Assembly (NCBI GenBank): GCA_900547135.1
Contig: URFJ01000003.1
Coordinates: forward strand, 1 to 40,127
DNA: 40,127 nucleotides
Source: an uncultured Eubacteriales bacterium
GTDB taxonomy: Bacteria; Bacillota; Clostridia; Christensenellales; CAG-138
Reading direction: 5' to 3'
The position numbers and the translations under genes are program-made. The notes under the pieces are model-generated. The model was not told the DNA's origin, searched no databases, and was given only the letters and a program-made list of their open reading frames with translations. Shown here piece by piece: positions 16,072 through 24,178 of the stretch; the stretch's first letter is position 1; each line of letters starts with the position of its first letter.

Positions 16072-16584
16072 TTAATCAAGAACCAGCGACGGAGCTGCAT
16101 ACACACGCTGCCCAAGCTCGGTGTCAAGCGAATAAAGCCCCTTTGGATCGCCGCCGAACAACTCAAACTTAGCTATTAAGTCGGATGCATTCTTTTCCTC
16201 TTCGCCCTGCTCTTTTATGAACCAGTCGAGGAACTGCATGGTACGAAAGTCCTTTGCCTGATACGCGGCTTCGTATATATCGTTTATCAGACCTGTTACG
16301 TATATCTCATGCTCAAATCCATATTTAAGTGGATCTAAGAATCCGCCATATTTCTTGTCGGGCTTGTCCACAGGCATGAGGTTTACCGCGCAATCATTGT
16401 TTTGCAGATACCTTAAGAACAATAAAGCATGGTCACGCTCTTCCTGCGCCTGAATTATGTACCAGTTTGCAAACCCGCTCAATCCCTTGTTCTCATAATA
16501 GTTGGAAAAATCGAGGTAAAGGTATGCGGAATAGAATTCCTTATTGATCTGCGTATTCAACATCTCAGCAACTTTGATATCCAT
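16072..16584 (-). CDS. Ferritin, non-haem type
   Basis: Iron-storage protein of 170 residues that oxidises Fe(II) and stores it as a mineral in a 24-subunit shell. The ferroxidase residues are visible: Glu in N-K-E-F-Y-S-A-Y-L-Y, the E-E-R-D-H-A pattern with the second Glu and His, H-E-I-Y-V-T in the middle, and Q-G-E-E-E-K-N-A in the fourth helix. AAAGGAGTAGCAGTT lies before the ATG. It has its own promoter and terminator, so it is a single-gene unit. Confidence 0.95.
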   Translation of the reverse strand: MDIKVAEMLNTQINKEFYSAYLYLDFSNYYENKGLSGFANWYIIQAQEERDHALLFLRYLQNNDCAVNLMPVDKPDKKYGGFLDPLKYGFEHEIYVTGLINDIYEAAYQAKDFRTMQFLDWFIKEQGEEEKNASDLIAKFELFGGDPKGLYSLDTELGQRVYAAPSLVLD

Positions 16585-16615
16585 AACTGCTACTCCTTTC
16601 AGCGTTTATATTACT

Positions 16616-16643
16616 ATTATAGTGCCATAATCTGTAATTTCAA
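16616..16643 (-). promoter_or_regulatory. Sigma-A type promoter of ferritin
   Basis: On the minus strand: TTGAAA (16638-16643), 16 bases, perfect TATAAT (16616-16621), about 31 bases before the ATG. I see no clear Fur or PerR box. Confidence 0.55.
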
Positions 16644-16698
16644 TGTCTATTACCCTGTTTTGTCAATATAATGACGGGATATATAATCTTGCTTTACG

Positions 16699-16732
16699 GG
16701 AAAACCGCAGAGACATAACCACTGCGGTTTCC
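16699..16732 (-). terminator. Terminator of rho
   Basis: On the minus strand GGAAACCGCAG pairs with CTGCGGTTTTCC (one bulged T) around an 11-base loop. It lies 11 bases after the rho stop. T residues fall inside the stem end rather than after it. Confidence 0.55.
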
Positions 16733-16742
16733 GCGAACTGTA

Positions 16743-18635
16743 TCAGAAGGCCTTACCTAGGGTGAAGCCTTCCTTTTCAAAGACGGTCTTGACCTTTGTC
16801 GAGAGGTTCTTTACAAACTCATCGTTAGAATCGGTTTTATCAAGCATGGTTATAAGCTGCTCGGTTACTTCATTGTTATTTCCGTTGGACAGCATCTTTC
16901 TTATCATATAGATCGCATCCATCTCTTCCTTGCCAAGAAGAAGGTCGTCCCTTCTGGTTCCTGACTTATATATGTCTATTGCGGGGAATATACGCTTTTC
17001 AGACAGCTTTCGGTCTAAATGTATTTCCATATTGCCCGTGCCCTTGAACTCCTCGAATACCATATCGTCCATACGGCTTCCGGTTTCCGTAAGCGCGGTG
17101 GCGATAATGGTAAGGCTGCCCCCATTCTCAATATTTCTCGCAGCGCCGAAGAAGCGCTTGGGCTTATGCAGCGCTCCTGGATCCATACCGCCGGACAACG
17201 TTCTTCCCGTTGGGGGAATGGTAAGGTTATATGCTCTGGTAAGCCTTGTTATGGAATCCATAAGCACAACAACGTCCTTGCCGTGCTCGACAAGGCGCAT
17301 TGAGCGCTCCATAACCATCTCTGCCACCTTGGTATGGTGCTCGGGTAGCTCGTCAAACGTTGAGAACAAAACCTCGCCCTTTATCGACCGTTTCATGTCC
17401 GTAACCTCTTCGGGGCGCTCGTCTATAAGCAGCACGATTAGGTGCACGTCCGGATGGTTTACCGTAATTCCATTTGCGATATCCTTTAATAGGGTTGTTT
17501 TGCCAGCTTTAGGCTGACTTACTATCATTCCGCGCTGACCCTTGCCTATTGGTGCGATAAGGTCTATCAGGCGGATGGCAAGATTCTGGCGGCTGTCCAG
17601 GTTTTTAGTTTCAAGCGTCAGCCTTTCATTGGGGTATATTGGAACAAGTTCGTCGAACGGAACCCTCGATACCATATCGTCTGGCTTATCACCGTTCACC
17701 TCGTCTATATAAAGCAGTCCAAGATAACGGTCTCCATCCTTTGTCGGTCGTGATTTGCCCTTAACATAGTCCCCTGTGCGAAGGCCGAACCTCTTTATTT
17801 GAGCTATGGATACGTAGATATCGTCGCTCCCGGGAAGGTAATTAGCGCATCTGAGGAAGCCATAGCCGTCGGGAAGGACCTCAAGTACACCCGCGACATC
17901 GGAACAGTCGCCCGAATTCAAAAGTTCCGTAACAGCAGGATTTCTGCCGGCCATATAGTCGCGGGGAACATAACCCTTTGACACGCTATCGTCTGAAGTT
18001 TCCTCAAATACGCTGTAAGATTCATTTCTGCGATAGTCGTAACTGTTATTGGGCCTATAGTTTTCGTTGCGGTAATAACCGTTATCCTGTCTGTAGTATC
18101 CGTCCTGCCGCTGATAATCGTTGCGCTGCTGATATCCGCCTTCGCGTTGATAATTGTTGTCCTGACGGTAATAATTACTTCGGTTTTGTTGATCATATGG
18201 CTTGCGCTGATAGCCATCCTGCCTGTAATAATTGTCGCGCCTGTTTTGATTTTGCTGATCATATGGCTTACGCTGCTGATAGGTGCGGTTATCCCTATAG
18301 GCCGGCTGCTGATATTGAGGGCGGTTATGCTGCTGCGGATACGGCTGCCTTATGGGCGTGGTTTGAGCCGGCTGCTCTGGATAATGAACGTCATATTCAG
18401 GGGATTTAATTGGTTCAGCGATTTCGCGAAGGTCGTTAGGCTGCACATCAATAGTCTCGTCGTCCTCTGCTGCGAAATTAGTGTCAACCACTCCTTCGGG
18501 GACTGTTACTCCGCCTGACATTATAATTTCAATAAGTTCAGCTTTTCGGTATTTAGTGACCGATTTGACACCTTGCAGTTTCGCGATTGTACGAAGATCC
18601 TGCAGGCTCTTTTCGAGTAGCATTTCTCTAGTCAA
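16743..18635 (-). CDS. rho: Transcription termination factor Rho with a Q/N/R/Y-rich insertion
   Basis: Rho is a ring-shaped hexameric RNA helicase that ends transcription at C-rich RNA sites. At 630 residues it is far longer than E. coli Rho (about 420). Residues 1-42 are the Rho_N helical domain. Residues 85-208 are a low-complexity insertion. The cold-shock-like RNA-binding domain starts near 245 (G-V-L-E-V-L-P-D-G-Y-G-F-L-R). The Walker A motif is at about 374-383 (Q-P-K-A-G-K-T-T-L-L), and V-V-V-L-M-D-S-I-T-R is Walker B, so the catalytic core is intact. The start is TTG at 18635 with AAGGAG nine bases upstream; the next in-frame ATG, four codons on, is further from that site. It forms a single-gene unit ended by the hairpin at 16699-16732. 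Confidence 0.95.
   Translation of the reverse strand: MTREMLLEKSLQDLRTIAKLQGVKSVTKYRKAELIEIIMSGGVTVPEGVVDTNFAAEDDETIDVQPNDLREIAEPIKSPEYDVHYPEQPAQTTPIRQPYPQQHNRPQYQQPAYRDNRTYQQRKPYDQQNQNRRDNYYRQDGYQRKPYDQQNRSNYYRQDNNYQREGGYQQRNDYQRQDGYYRQDNGYYRNENYRPNNSYDYRRNESYSVFEETSDDSVSKGYVPRDYMAGRNPAVTELLNSGDCSDVAGVLEVLPDGYGFLRCANYLPGSDDIYVSIAQIKRFGLRTGDYVKGKSRPTKDGDRYLGLLYIDEVNGDKPDDMVSRVPFDELVPIYPNERLTLETKNLDSRQNLAIRLIDLIAPIGKGQRGMIVSQPKAGKTTLLKDIANGITVNHPDVHLIVLLIDERPEEVTDMKRSIKGEVLFSTFDELPEHHTKVAEMVMERSMRLVEHGKDVVVLMDSITRLTRAYNLTIPPTGRTLSGGMDPGALHKPKRFFGAARNIENGGSLTIIATALTETGSRMDDMVFEEFKGTGNMEIHLDRKLSEKRIFPAIDIYKSGTRRDDLLLGKEEMDAIYMIRKMLSNGNNNEVTEQLITMLDKTDSNDEFVKNLSTKVKTVFEKEGFTLGKAF
18012..18383 (-). 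repeat. Low-complexity coding repeat in rho
   Basis: About 124 codons of rho encode almost only Gln, Asn, Arg, Tyr, Asp, Gly and Pro. The unit QRKPYDQQN occurs twice (residues 121-129 and 143-151), and N-Y-Y-R-Q-D, G-Y-Y-R-Q-D-N and similar variants recur. The stretch reads through without stops on both strands, which creates false open frames. Confidence 0.85.
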
Positions 18636-18655
18636 TTCTTTTTTCTCCTTATATA

Positions 18656-19339
18656 TAAATTTTTTATTTATTAGTTTAAGAGGAAAGCCCTCAGATTAAA
18701 ATTGAATAATGACAGTATGTCTTCCTAATCTTTTATTATTATCGTAAACATGGATTAATTATATACCTAAAACGAAAAACCGGATTGCCTACTTTACTAT
18801 AAGCGCAACAAAACCCTCTATAAACTTACTTTAAACCACAATAAAAAGTATTACATTGTGCCAGACATCCCTATTCGTCCATTCCATACTTACGTAAGTA
18901 TTTTAAATGATTAAATTTCCAATGTCAATAGTTCTAAGGGATCGAATTTAACAAAAATATAAAATTTTATGAGTTTTTATTATCGCTTTTAGCTGCGGTA
19001 AAAATCTTTGGTGCCATTAACCATAATTATAATATATAAAATAAAATCTTATAGGGGTTTAATATTATAATTGATGGCGGTATTGTAAATGATTATATGT
19101 ATGATAATGGATTTAGCGGGCATGGATATTTAATTCAATAGAAAAAGTACAACTTCCATTTACAAAACCCTGCGCTTCATTGAAGCCGGCTGTTAAAGGC
19201 GTTATGGCCAAAATCAATCATAGCCTGGAGGAATTCATTCCGTTTAACCTTTACAGCGATTTGTCCCAAAGACTGACAAAGCGCTATTAAGGGGACAAAG
19301 GTTTTGCTTGCCATAGTCTGTCCCCCTCCGTAGGACGCC
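18656..19339. other. AT-rich intergenic stretch with a coding-like remnant and an inverted repeat
   Basis: I find no intact gene in this 680-base stretch. It contains the rho upstream region, then very AT-rich DNA. From about 19130 to 19290 there is an open frame without a start, ending at TAA 19288-19290, whose translation has ordinary protein composition (M-A-K-I-N-H-S-L-E-E-F-I-P-F-N-L-Y-S near its end). I do not recognise it. GGGGACA (19291-19297) and TGTCCCC (19319-19325) form an inverted repeat right after it. The look is of a decayed gene or mobile element. Confidence 0.4.
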
Positions 19340-19702
19340 ATGGTAAGTGAGCGTGATGGAGATGAGTTTGTTATTTTTGGACTTGCAAGATTTAATACGT
19401 ATCAAGAGAAGGGCAGTGATTTATCCTGTCCGGCACGCGGTTTCATGACCCATGAAAATGCCCATGTACGCCTGCACGGCAGGTACAGCCCAGTAAAGGG
19501 CGATTATATAAGCAAACTGGATTATATAACATTTGATGAAGGATTTCCTCATTTTGTTTCGTTTTCGGAGGACTTGATGTCATATGATTTTACGGAAGTG
19601 ATATTAAAATATTATTTAAAGTCCTTATGCAGGCTTAAATGCGCTTTGAATGAAGCGGATGCCGAAAGGGAAAATTCGATATTATCAGGCCGACATCGGT
19701 AG
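19340..19702 (+). CDS. Doubtful ORF of unknown function in a decayed region
   Basis: A 120-codon frame from ATG 19340. There is no good ribosome-binding site (the upstream bases are GTAGGACGCC). The product has aromatic, ordinary-looking segments such as Y-I-T-F-D-E-G-F-P-H-F-V-S-F-S-E-D-L, but no family that I know. A second frame overlapping its end carries on with equally protein-like sequence (W-H-K-F-A-A-I-G-G-M-L-Y-L-S-Q-N-I-P-K-Y-M-K), which suggests that a frameshift near 19650-19700 broke a longer gene. It could be a small real gene, but I favour a pseudogene. Confidence 0.3.
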   Translation: MVSERDGDEFVIFGLARFNTYQEKGSDLSCPARGFMTHENAHVRLHGRYSPVKGDYISKLDYITFDEGFPHFVSFSEDLMSYDFTEVILKYYLKSLCRLKCALNEADAERENSILSGRHR

Positions 19703-19912
19703 CTATTGGCACAAATTTGCAGCCATAGGCGGAATGCTGTACCTGTCTCAAAACATACCGAAATATATGAAGGGGGGCCGTATGGATGTTTGTTCGCATG
19801 GGCATATCCGAATTTACGTCCGACCAAATCAGTGATCTTAGAGGGTGGATTAAACGATCATCTTAGTACCGCTTCCATCCTTCAATATACGAAATATACC
19901 TATAAATGTTGA
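19650..19912 (+). pseudogene. Possible frame-shifted continuation of the 19340 ORF
   Basis: Two plus-strand frames open here after the 19340 frame ends. One reads to 19835, including S-Y-W-H-K-F-A-A-I-G-G-M-L-Y-L-S-Q-N-I-P. Another contains M-F-V-R-M-G-I-S-E-F-T-S-D-Q-I-S-D-L-R-G-W-I before a stop near 19868. Together they look like pieces of one protein in different frames. No homologue is recognised. Confidence 0.25.
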
Positions 19913-20029
19913 AGCACATTATTTTTAGGTTTTACCGTAATAATCCATCCATATCAACATATCTTTAACCATACGCGGGTTCAGGGCATGACGGAACACG
20001 CATACATCAAAAGGACAAGGAGCAAGCGT

Positions 20030-20326
20030 ATGGTTGATAGAAGTATAATAGAAGGTTCCGGTTTAAGATTAAGGGCTCACTGCATACATATTGACAACAG
20101 GGAATTAATGAGCGTAACAGGCGTAAAGGATGTCCTTAATTTCAATGAACAGGAGGTTTCGCTTGTAACGGAAGCAGGCGAGCTCCATATTGAGGGCAAC
20201 GACCTGCACATAACCAAGCTGAACCTTGACGATGGCCAGGTCGTGATTGAGGGCGAGCTTATAGCGTTGGAATACGCTGATATGCGCGAAGCAAAAGGCG
20301 GTTTGTTCTCGCGTATGTTTAAGTAA
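20030..20326 (+). CDS. yabP: Sporulation protein YabP
   Basis: YabP is needed for spore cortex formation and is made in the mother cell under sigma-E in Bacillus. The 98-residue protein has the family pattern: I-D-N-R-E-L-M-S-V-T-G-V-K-D-V-L-N-F-N-E, then L-H-I-E-G-N-D-L-H-I-T-K-L-N-L-D-D-G, then I-E-G-E-L-I-A-L-E-Y and a closing G-G-L-F-S-R-M-F-K. I place the start at ATG 20030, with AAGGAG seven bases upstream; a frame opening 14 codons earlier has no site. yabQ begins at the next base after its stop. The S4-domain gene (yabO/hslR) usually found just upstream is absent and decayed DNA is there instead. Confidence 0.92.
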   Translation: MVDRSIIEGSGLRLRAHCIHIDNRELMSVTGVKDVLNFNEQEVSLVTEAGELHIEGNDLHITKLNLDDGQVVIEGELIALEYADMREAKGGLFSRMFK

Positions 20327-20683
20327 ATGGATTCTACGGTCTCCCAAATACCCATATTTCTGGGAACTATATACGGCGGAATACTCATCGGCGTTTTATA
20401 TGATGTATTCCGCCTGTTTCGCATGCCGTTTCGCAATGTAATCATAATAGGAATATTGGACGCATTATATTACGCGCTTACGGGCGCCCTTTTTGCGGTT
20501 ATGCTACTCATAATAAACGAGGGTGAGTTTCGCCTGTACACAATAATAGGGGCCTTCATTGGAGCCATGTCGGAACAATATTTCGTAAGCGCGCTCATAC
20601 GTGATACGTTATGCAGACTGAAAAACAAGCTGTTTCCGCCAAAAAGGTATGGGCAGCTTAATAAGACGAATTCCGATAGGTAA
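20327..20683 (+). CDS. yabQ: Spore cortex biosynthesis protein YabQ
   Basis: An integral membrane protein of 118 residues. It has hydrophobic segments at about 5-30, 38-60 and 68-85, and the YabQ marks G-I-L-I-G-V-L-Y-D-V-F-R-L-F-R and a basic C-terminus. In Bacillus YabQ is a mother-cell protein needed for cortex synthesis in the outer forespore membrane. The ATG touches the yabP stop and there is no independent ribosome-binding site, so translation is probably coupled. A hairpin follows 23 bases after the stop. Confidence 0.9.
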   Translation: MDSTVSQIPIFLGTIYGGILIGVLYDVFRLFRMPFRNVIIIGILDALYYALTGALFAVMLLIINEGEFRLYTIIGAFIGAMSEQYFVSALIRDTLCRLKNKLFPPKRYGQLNKTNSDR

Positions 20684-20705
20684 ATGTTCTTTTTAAAATA
20701 AAAAC

Positions 20706-20732
20706 GGGTAGGATTTTATGTAATACCTACCC
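20706..20732 (+). terminator. Hairpin after yabQ
   Basis: GGGTAGG (20706-20712) pairs with CCTACCC (20726-20732) around a 13-base loop. The following ATAAATTC is a weak U-tract. It probably ends the yabP-yabQ transcript. Confidence 0.45.
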
Positions 20733-20833
20733 ATAAATTCAGTAATTCATTCACGCATGGCTTTATAAATTACTTTGGTTACAACATTCAAGCGAATTTT
20801 CAGGATTCATAATTATTTAACCATTAAAAAACC

Positions 20834-20862
20834 TTGCAAAATGATATAAGATGGACTAGACT
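20834..20862 (+). promoter_or_regulatory. Candidate promoter of divIC
   Basis: TTGCAA (20834-20839), 17 bases, TAGACT (20857-20862, four of six). It overlaps the left arm of an inverted repeat (20838-20880). Confidence 0.35.
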
Positions 20863-20880
20863 ATTTATATATATCATTTT
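20838..20880. repeat. Inverted repeat before divIC
   Basis: AAAATGATATA (20838-20848) is the perfect reverse complement of TATATCATTTT (20870-20880), separated by 21 bases and ending six bases before the divIC ribosome-binding site. It could be an operator or an mRNA leader hairpin. Confidence 0.5.
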
Positions 20881-20902
20881 GTATCAAGGAGATGGCATCT
20901 TG

Positions 20903-21193
20903 ATGACGCAGTCCCGTAAAAAGCGTCTAACCTTTATATTGATGGTAATGTTCGTCGGTGTCAGCCTTATTTGCGTTGTCTTGATAATTATTTCGTCACA
21001 GCTAGCTACAATGGACAGGCTAAGCGCTGAATACGAGGCGCTTCAGGAGGAGTACAACGAAGAAAAGCGGGAGAATCAGCAGCTTGAGTTTATGCTTGAC
21101 TATGTAAAGAGCAACGATTACCTGATTCAATATGCTAGAGAACGCTTTGGCTTCGTGCTGCCGGATGATATAATATTCGATATTGAGGAATAG
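20903..21193 (+). CDS. divIC: Septum formation initiator DivIC (FtsB family)
   Basis: A 96-residue bitopic membrane protein of the divisome core, which acts with FtsL and DivIB. It has a basic N-terminus, one membrane helix (about 10-32), and a coiled coil with Y-E-A-L-Q-E-E-Y-N-E-E-K-R-E-N. The conserved end Y-A-R-E-R-F-G-F-V-L-P-D-D is characteristic. AAGGAG lies 11 bases before ATG 20903, and an adjacent in-frame TTG (20900) is also possible. The yabP-yabQ-divIC order is typical of spore formers. Its stop TAG overlaps the GTG of the next gene. Confidence 0.9.
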   Translation: MTQSRKKRLTFILMVMFVGVSLICVVLIIISSQLATMDRLSAEYEALQEEYNEEKRENQQLEFMLDYVKSNDYLIQYARERFGFVLPDDIIFDIEE

Positions 21194-22080
21194 TGATAAA
21201 TTTGCTTATAAAGGCCGCTATTGTTGATATAGGCAGCAACTCGTTGCGCTATATGGAGGGCGTTTGCGATAAAGGCGCTGTGCGCTCCAATATGAAACTG
21301 CTCGTGACAACGAGGCTTGCCGAGGGACTCGTCAGTACCGGAAGGCTTAAGCATGAGAATATGTTAAACAGCATAGAGGTTTTGTCTGAATTTAAGGACA
21401 GGGCTTCTAAAAATGGACTGCCGGTTTATGCATACGCTACAAGCGCGGTGCGCGACGCTGAAAACGGCTGCGAGTTTATCGCTTTGGCGCGGAGTTCTAC
21501 GGGGTTAGACATTGATCTGCTATCAGGCGAAAGGGAAGCTGAATACTCCTATATAGGAGCAACCGGCGGCCGGGGAGGCCTTATAGAAATTGGCGGCGGA
21601 TCGTTTCAGATTGCGGCGGGGCCATACAGGGCGTCGTATCCTATGGGATGCGTTCGGGCAAAGGACTTTGTCCTTGCTGAATCAGCTGTCCGTAACTTTT
21701 CGACGCAACGAAGAGCCTTGGAGCTAAAGCTTTACGAGCTGGCAGACCGCCCGTCAAAAAAGGTGGATACATGGACAGGAGTCGGGGGCAGCATAACTAC
21801 GCTCGGCGCGCTGAGCGCAGGCCTAACGGAATACGACAGTAATATAGTAAACAATGCTGTTCTAACAAAAGAAAGCGTTGAGGCAATGATATCCGGCCTT
21901 GAAGCAATGGGAGAATGCCGCGCGGCGCATCCGCTGTTGGCACAAAGGCACGACGTTATACTTTATGGAGCTGTAATTCTGGCATTTCTGATCCATCTAT
22001 TGGATATAAACAGCATAAACGTCAGCGATCGGGATGGCATGGAGGGTTATCTTATGGCCTTATCCGCGAGAGTCACCTGA
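21193..22080 (+). CDS. Ppx/GppA-family phosphatase
   Basis: An exopolyphosphatase or (p)ppGpp phosphatase-like protein of 295 residues, a little shorter than usual. The ASKHA-fold phosphate loops are visible: A-I-V-D-I-G-S-N-S-L-R at the start, Y-A-T-S-A-V-R-D-A, S-G-E-R-E-A-E-Y-S-Y-I-G, and I-E-I-G-G-G-S-F-Q in the second lobe. G-V-G-G-S-I-T-T-L is the third. The start is GTG sharing its first base with the divIC stop, with TTGAGGA upstream. The 3' end overlaps the end of the convergent gene at 22047 by 34 bases. Which phosphate substrate it uses cannot be told. Confidence 0.88.
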   Translation: MINLLIKAAIVDIGSNSLRYMEGVCDKGAVRSNMKLLVTTRLAEGLVSTGRLKHENMLNSIEVLSEFKDRASKNGLPVYAYATSAVRDAENGCEFIALARSSTGLDIDLLSGEREAEYSYIGATGGRGGLIEIGGGSFQIAAGPYRASYPMGCVRAKDFVLAESAVRNFSTQRRALELKLYELADRPSKKVDTWTGVGGSITTLGALSAGLTEYDSNIVNNAVLTKESVEAMISGLEAMGECRAAHPLLAQRHDVILYGAVILAFLIHLLDINSINVSDRDGMEGYLMALSARVT

Positions 22081-22721
22081 CACATGGCCTCACGCATTAA
22101 TAGCTTCCATGTAACTTGGGATGCTATAGTTCCGCTTCCGCATCCATGGTCCAGATTAAAACGCTTCACATTGTATTCGGTCTGTTTGGAAAATGTTCCG
22201 GTGATCCCGTCTCCCGTATAGCCGCATAGCCTTAGCGCATCCTGCAAAAGTAATACATGCACTCCCCGCATCCCCCTACTGAGCGACGGATACCCGGATA
22301 TCTGAGCTGTGGATATGTTCAGCGCGGCCTCAATCCATGAAGGCGCTATATAGGGGGGGGCTATACGGTCAAAGTCCTTCATTTTAAGGCATATGGAGTA
22401 GAGTTCACTGAGGTCGTTTTTATCCATGCCTCCGCCCATAATTATTGAAAGCCCCGCGTAATGAGGCGAGTGCGGCGCGCGCAGGCCGCTCTCTACCCTT
22501 CTGAACGCGAGATATGCGGGTATGGGCGCTCCCCAGATATGGCAGCAAGCGTCATAAGCCTCAAGAAGCCTCCTGTCAGTCCATGCAAGATTCGTGCGTG
22601 CGCTTCGAATAAACGTCTGAAGGCGCATGTTTGCATATTTGATAAAAGGGAGGGGGGAGTCGTCCTCATTTAGACAAATGAAGTCGTTCCGCCTGTGGTC
22701 ATAGATAAGCAAAGATGTCAT
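22047..22721 (-). CDS. Peptidoglycan-binding protein with a degenerate M15-like N-terminal part
   Basis: The 224-residue protein has a clear C-terminal PG_binding_1 repeat (about residues 143-212): S-R-G-M-R-G-V-H-V-L-L-L-Q-D-A-L-R-L-C-G-Y, D-G-I-T-G-T-F-S-K-Q-T-E and a late V-T-W-K-L-L. The N-terminal part has S-P-H-Y-A-G-L-S-I-I-M-G, which recalls the S-x-H-x-x-G-x-A-x-D motif of zinc D-Ala-D-Ala peptidases, but the Ala and metal-binding Asp are absent. There is no signal peptide. It may be a cell-wall protein of the spore rather than a secreted enzyme. The last 34 bases overlap the Ppx gene on the other strand. Confidence 0.65.
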   Translation of the reverse strand: MTSLLIYDHRRNDFICLNEDDSPLPFIKYANMRLQTFIRSARTNLAWTDRRLLEAYDACCHIWGAPIPAYLAFRRVESGLRAPHSPHYAGLSIIMGGGMDKNDLSELYSICLKMKDFDRIAPPYIAPSWIEAALNISTAQISGYPSLSRGMRGVHVLLLQDALRLCGYTGDGITGTFSKQTEYNVKRFNLDHGCGSGTIASQVTWKLLMREAMCQVTLADKAIR

Positions 22722-22867
22722 GCTATATATTATGGCAAGCCAACCCCTGGCGTGAGGGGAACAATCAAATATAAATTATGATCCCCCGGCAAGCAAAAAT
22801 TAAAAGTAAAGATGGATTTATATTTAGCAAATAGTATGTTGCCTAGGACCGGTTCGGCATAGAAGTA

Positions 22868-24178
22868 CTATACTGCGCTTTCATCGCCGCAGGACACTTG
22901 ATGATCGGTTATCTTTTGAAGCTTTCTGCGCATCTGGCGGGTGCGTACGCCTACAAGCGTGTCAAGATCCTTATTTACCTGTTCAATGCGCTCCTGAGCC
23001 GTGTTAAGGCCGTCTGCAAAGCGTTCAAACTCTGTTTTAACTTCGCTGAGCACCTCCCATACCTCGCCTCCGCGCTTATGGATAATATAGCTTCTGAATC
23101 CCATCTGCATGCTGTTTAACAGCGCGGCCATAGTGCTGGGACCCGCTATACATACATTGAACTCACGCCTGAGCGTTTCAATGAGGCCAAGCTTTGCGGA
23201 TTCAGCGTAGAGGCCTTCGGTTGGCAGGAACATAACGGCGAAGCTGGTGGTCTTAGGAGGGTCGATGTACTTTGCGCATATATCCTTAGCCGACACCTTC
23301 AGCGCCTGGCAAAGGGCGGCGCCAGAGGTTTTTACAAGCGCGGGATCAGCGCTTTCATACGCGTCCATCAATTTTTGATAGGCTTCAACAGGAAATTTCG
23401 AATCAACAGGCAGATATACCGTATCGCCGTTGTCGCCAGGAAGCTTTATGGCAAACTCAACCTTGGTGTTCCTCTTTATAGCCACCTCGCGGTCAAATTG
23501 TTCGGGCGCCAGGATTTCTTCCAATATAGCCCCAAGCTGAATTTCTCCAAGGATACCCCTGGTCTTTACGTTGGACAGCACCCGTTTAAGGTCGCCTACG
23601 CCAACTGCCAGCGTCTGCATCTCTCCAAGGCCTTTATATACCTGTTCCAGCCGTTCGTTAACCAGCCTGAACGAGTTGGTCATCCGTTCGTCAAGGGTGC
23701 GCTGAAGCTTTTCATCGACCACACCTCTCATTTCGTCAAGCCTGCGGTTGTTGTCCTCCTGCATTCCAACAAGATGCCTGGAAACAGTAGCGCGAATGTT
23801 GTCAAGCCGCTGCTCGTTTTCCATTGAAAAGGTCTTAAGCCGTTCTTCAAGCTGCCTGAGTGATGCCTGGGTGCTTCGGTAGGTAGCTTCCTGTATTGAG
23901 GATAACGCGCGCTCCATGTCACCGAGTTTTTGAGCGGAAGCGTCGGCCGAAGCCCTCTGGTTTGACGAGAGGAGTTCGGAAAGAAGCCTAATGGAATCAT
24001 TAAGCTCTCGCCGCATACCTTCCTGTCGTGAAGCCAAATCGCGGACAACCTGTTCAAGCTGGGTAGTGGAACCCGACCTGTCAGTTCCGCACTGGTTCAG
24101 CCTGCTGAGAACCAAGACGGAAACTATCAGTGCTGCGGCGGAAATGGCCGCTGTTATGTACAATAATACTGAATCCAA
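22868..24178 (-). CDS. rmuC: RmuC-family DNA recombination protein
   Basis: The 436-residue protein has an N-terminal membrane helix (about 4-24), a long coiled coil (about 35-200) and the RmuC nuclease-like domain. The domain marks are Y-L-P-V-D-S-K-F-P-V-E-A-Y, I-D-P-P-K-T-T-S-F-A-V-M-F-L-P-T-E-G-L-Y-A-E, and G-P-S-T-M-A-A-L-L-N-S. RmuC limits DNA inversion at short repeats in E. coli. The start is TTG at 24178 with GGAGG six bases upstream. It follows rpsT on the same strand with 271 bases between. Confidence 0.92.
   Translation of the reverse strand: MDSVLLYITAAISAAALIVSVLVLSRLNQCGTDRSGSTTQLEQVVRDLASRQEGMRRELNDSIRLLSELLSSNQRASADASAQKLGDMERALSSIQEATYRSTQASLRQLEERLKTFSMENEQRLDNIRATVSRHLVGMQEDNNRRLDEMRGVVDEKLQRTLDERMTNSFRLVNERLEQVYKGLGEMQTLAVGVGDLKRVLSNVKTRGILGEIQLGAILEEILAPEQFDREVAIKRNTKVEFAIKLPGDNGDTVYLPVDSKFPVEAYQKLMDAYESADPALVKTSGAALCQALKVSAKDICAKYIDPPKTTSFAVMFLPTEGLYAESAKLGLIETLRREFNVCIAGPSTMAALLNSMQMGFRSYIIHKRGGEVWEVLSEVKTEFERFADGLNTAQERIEQVNKDLDTLVGVRTRQMRRKLQKITDHQVSCGDESAV

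Noticed and set aside
17978..18409. Plus-strand frames of 143 and 123 codons, rich in Cys/Ala or Ile/Val
   Set aside because: They are antisense to the low-complexity part of rho; the biased codons remove stops on the other strand.
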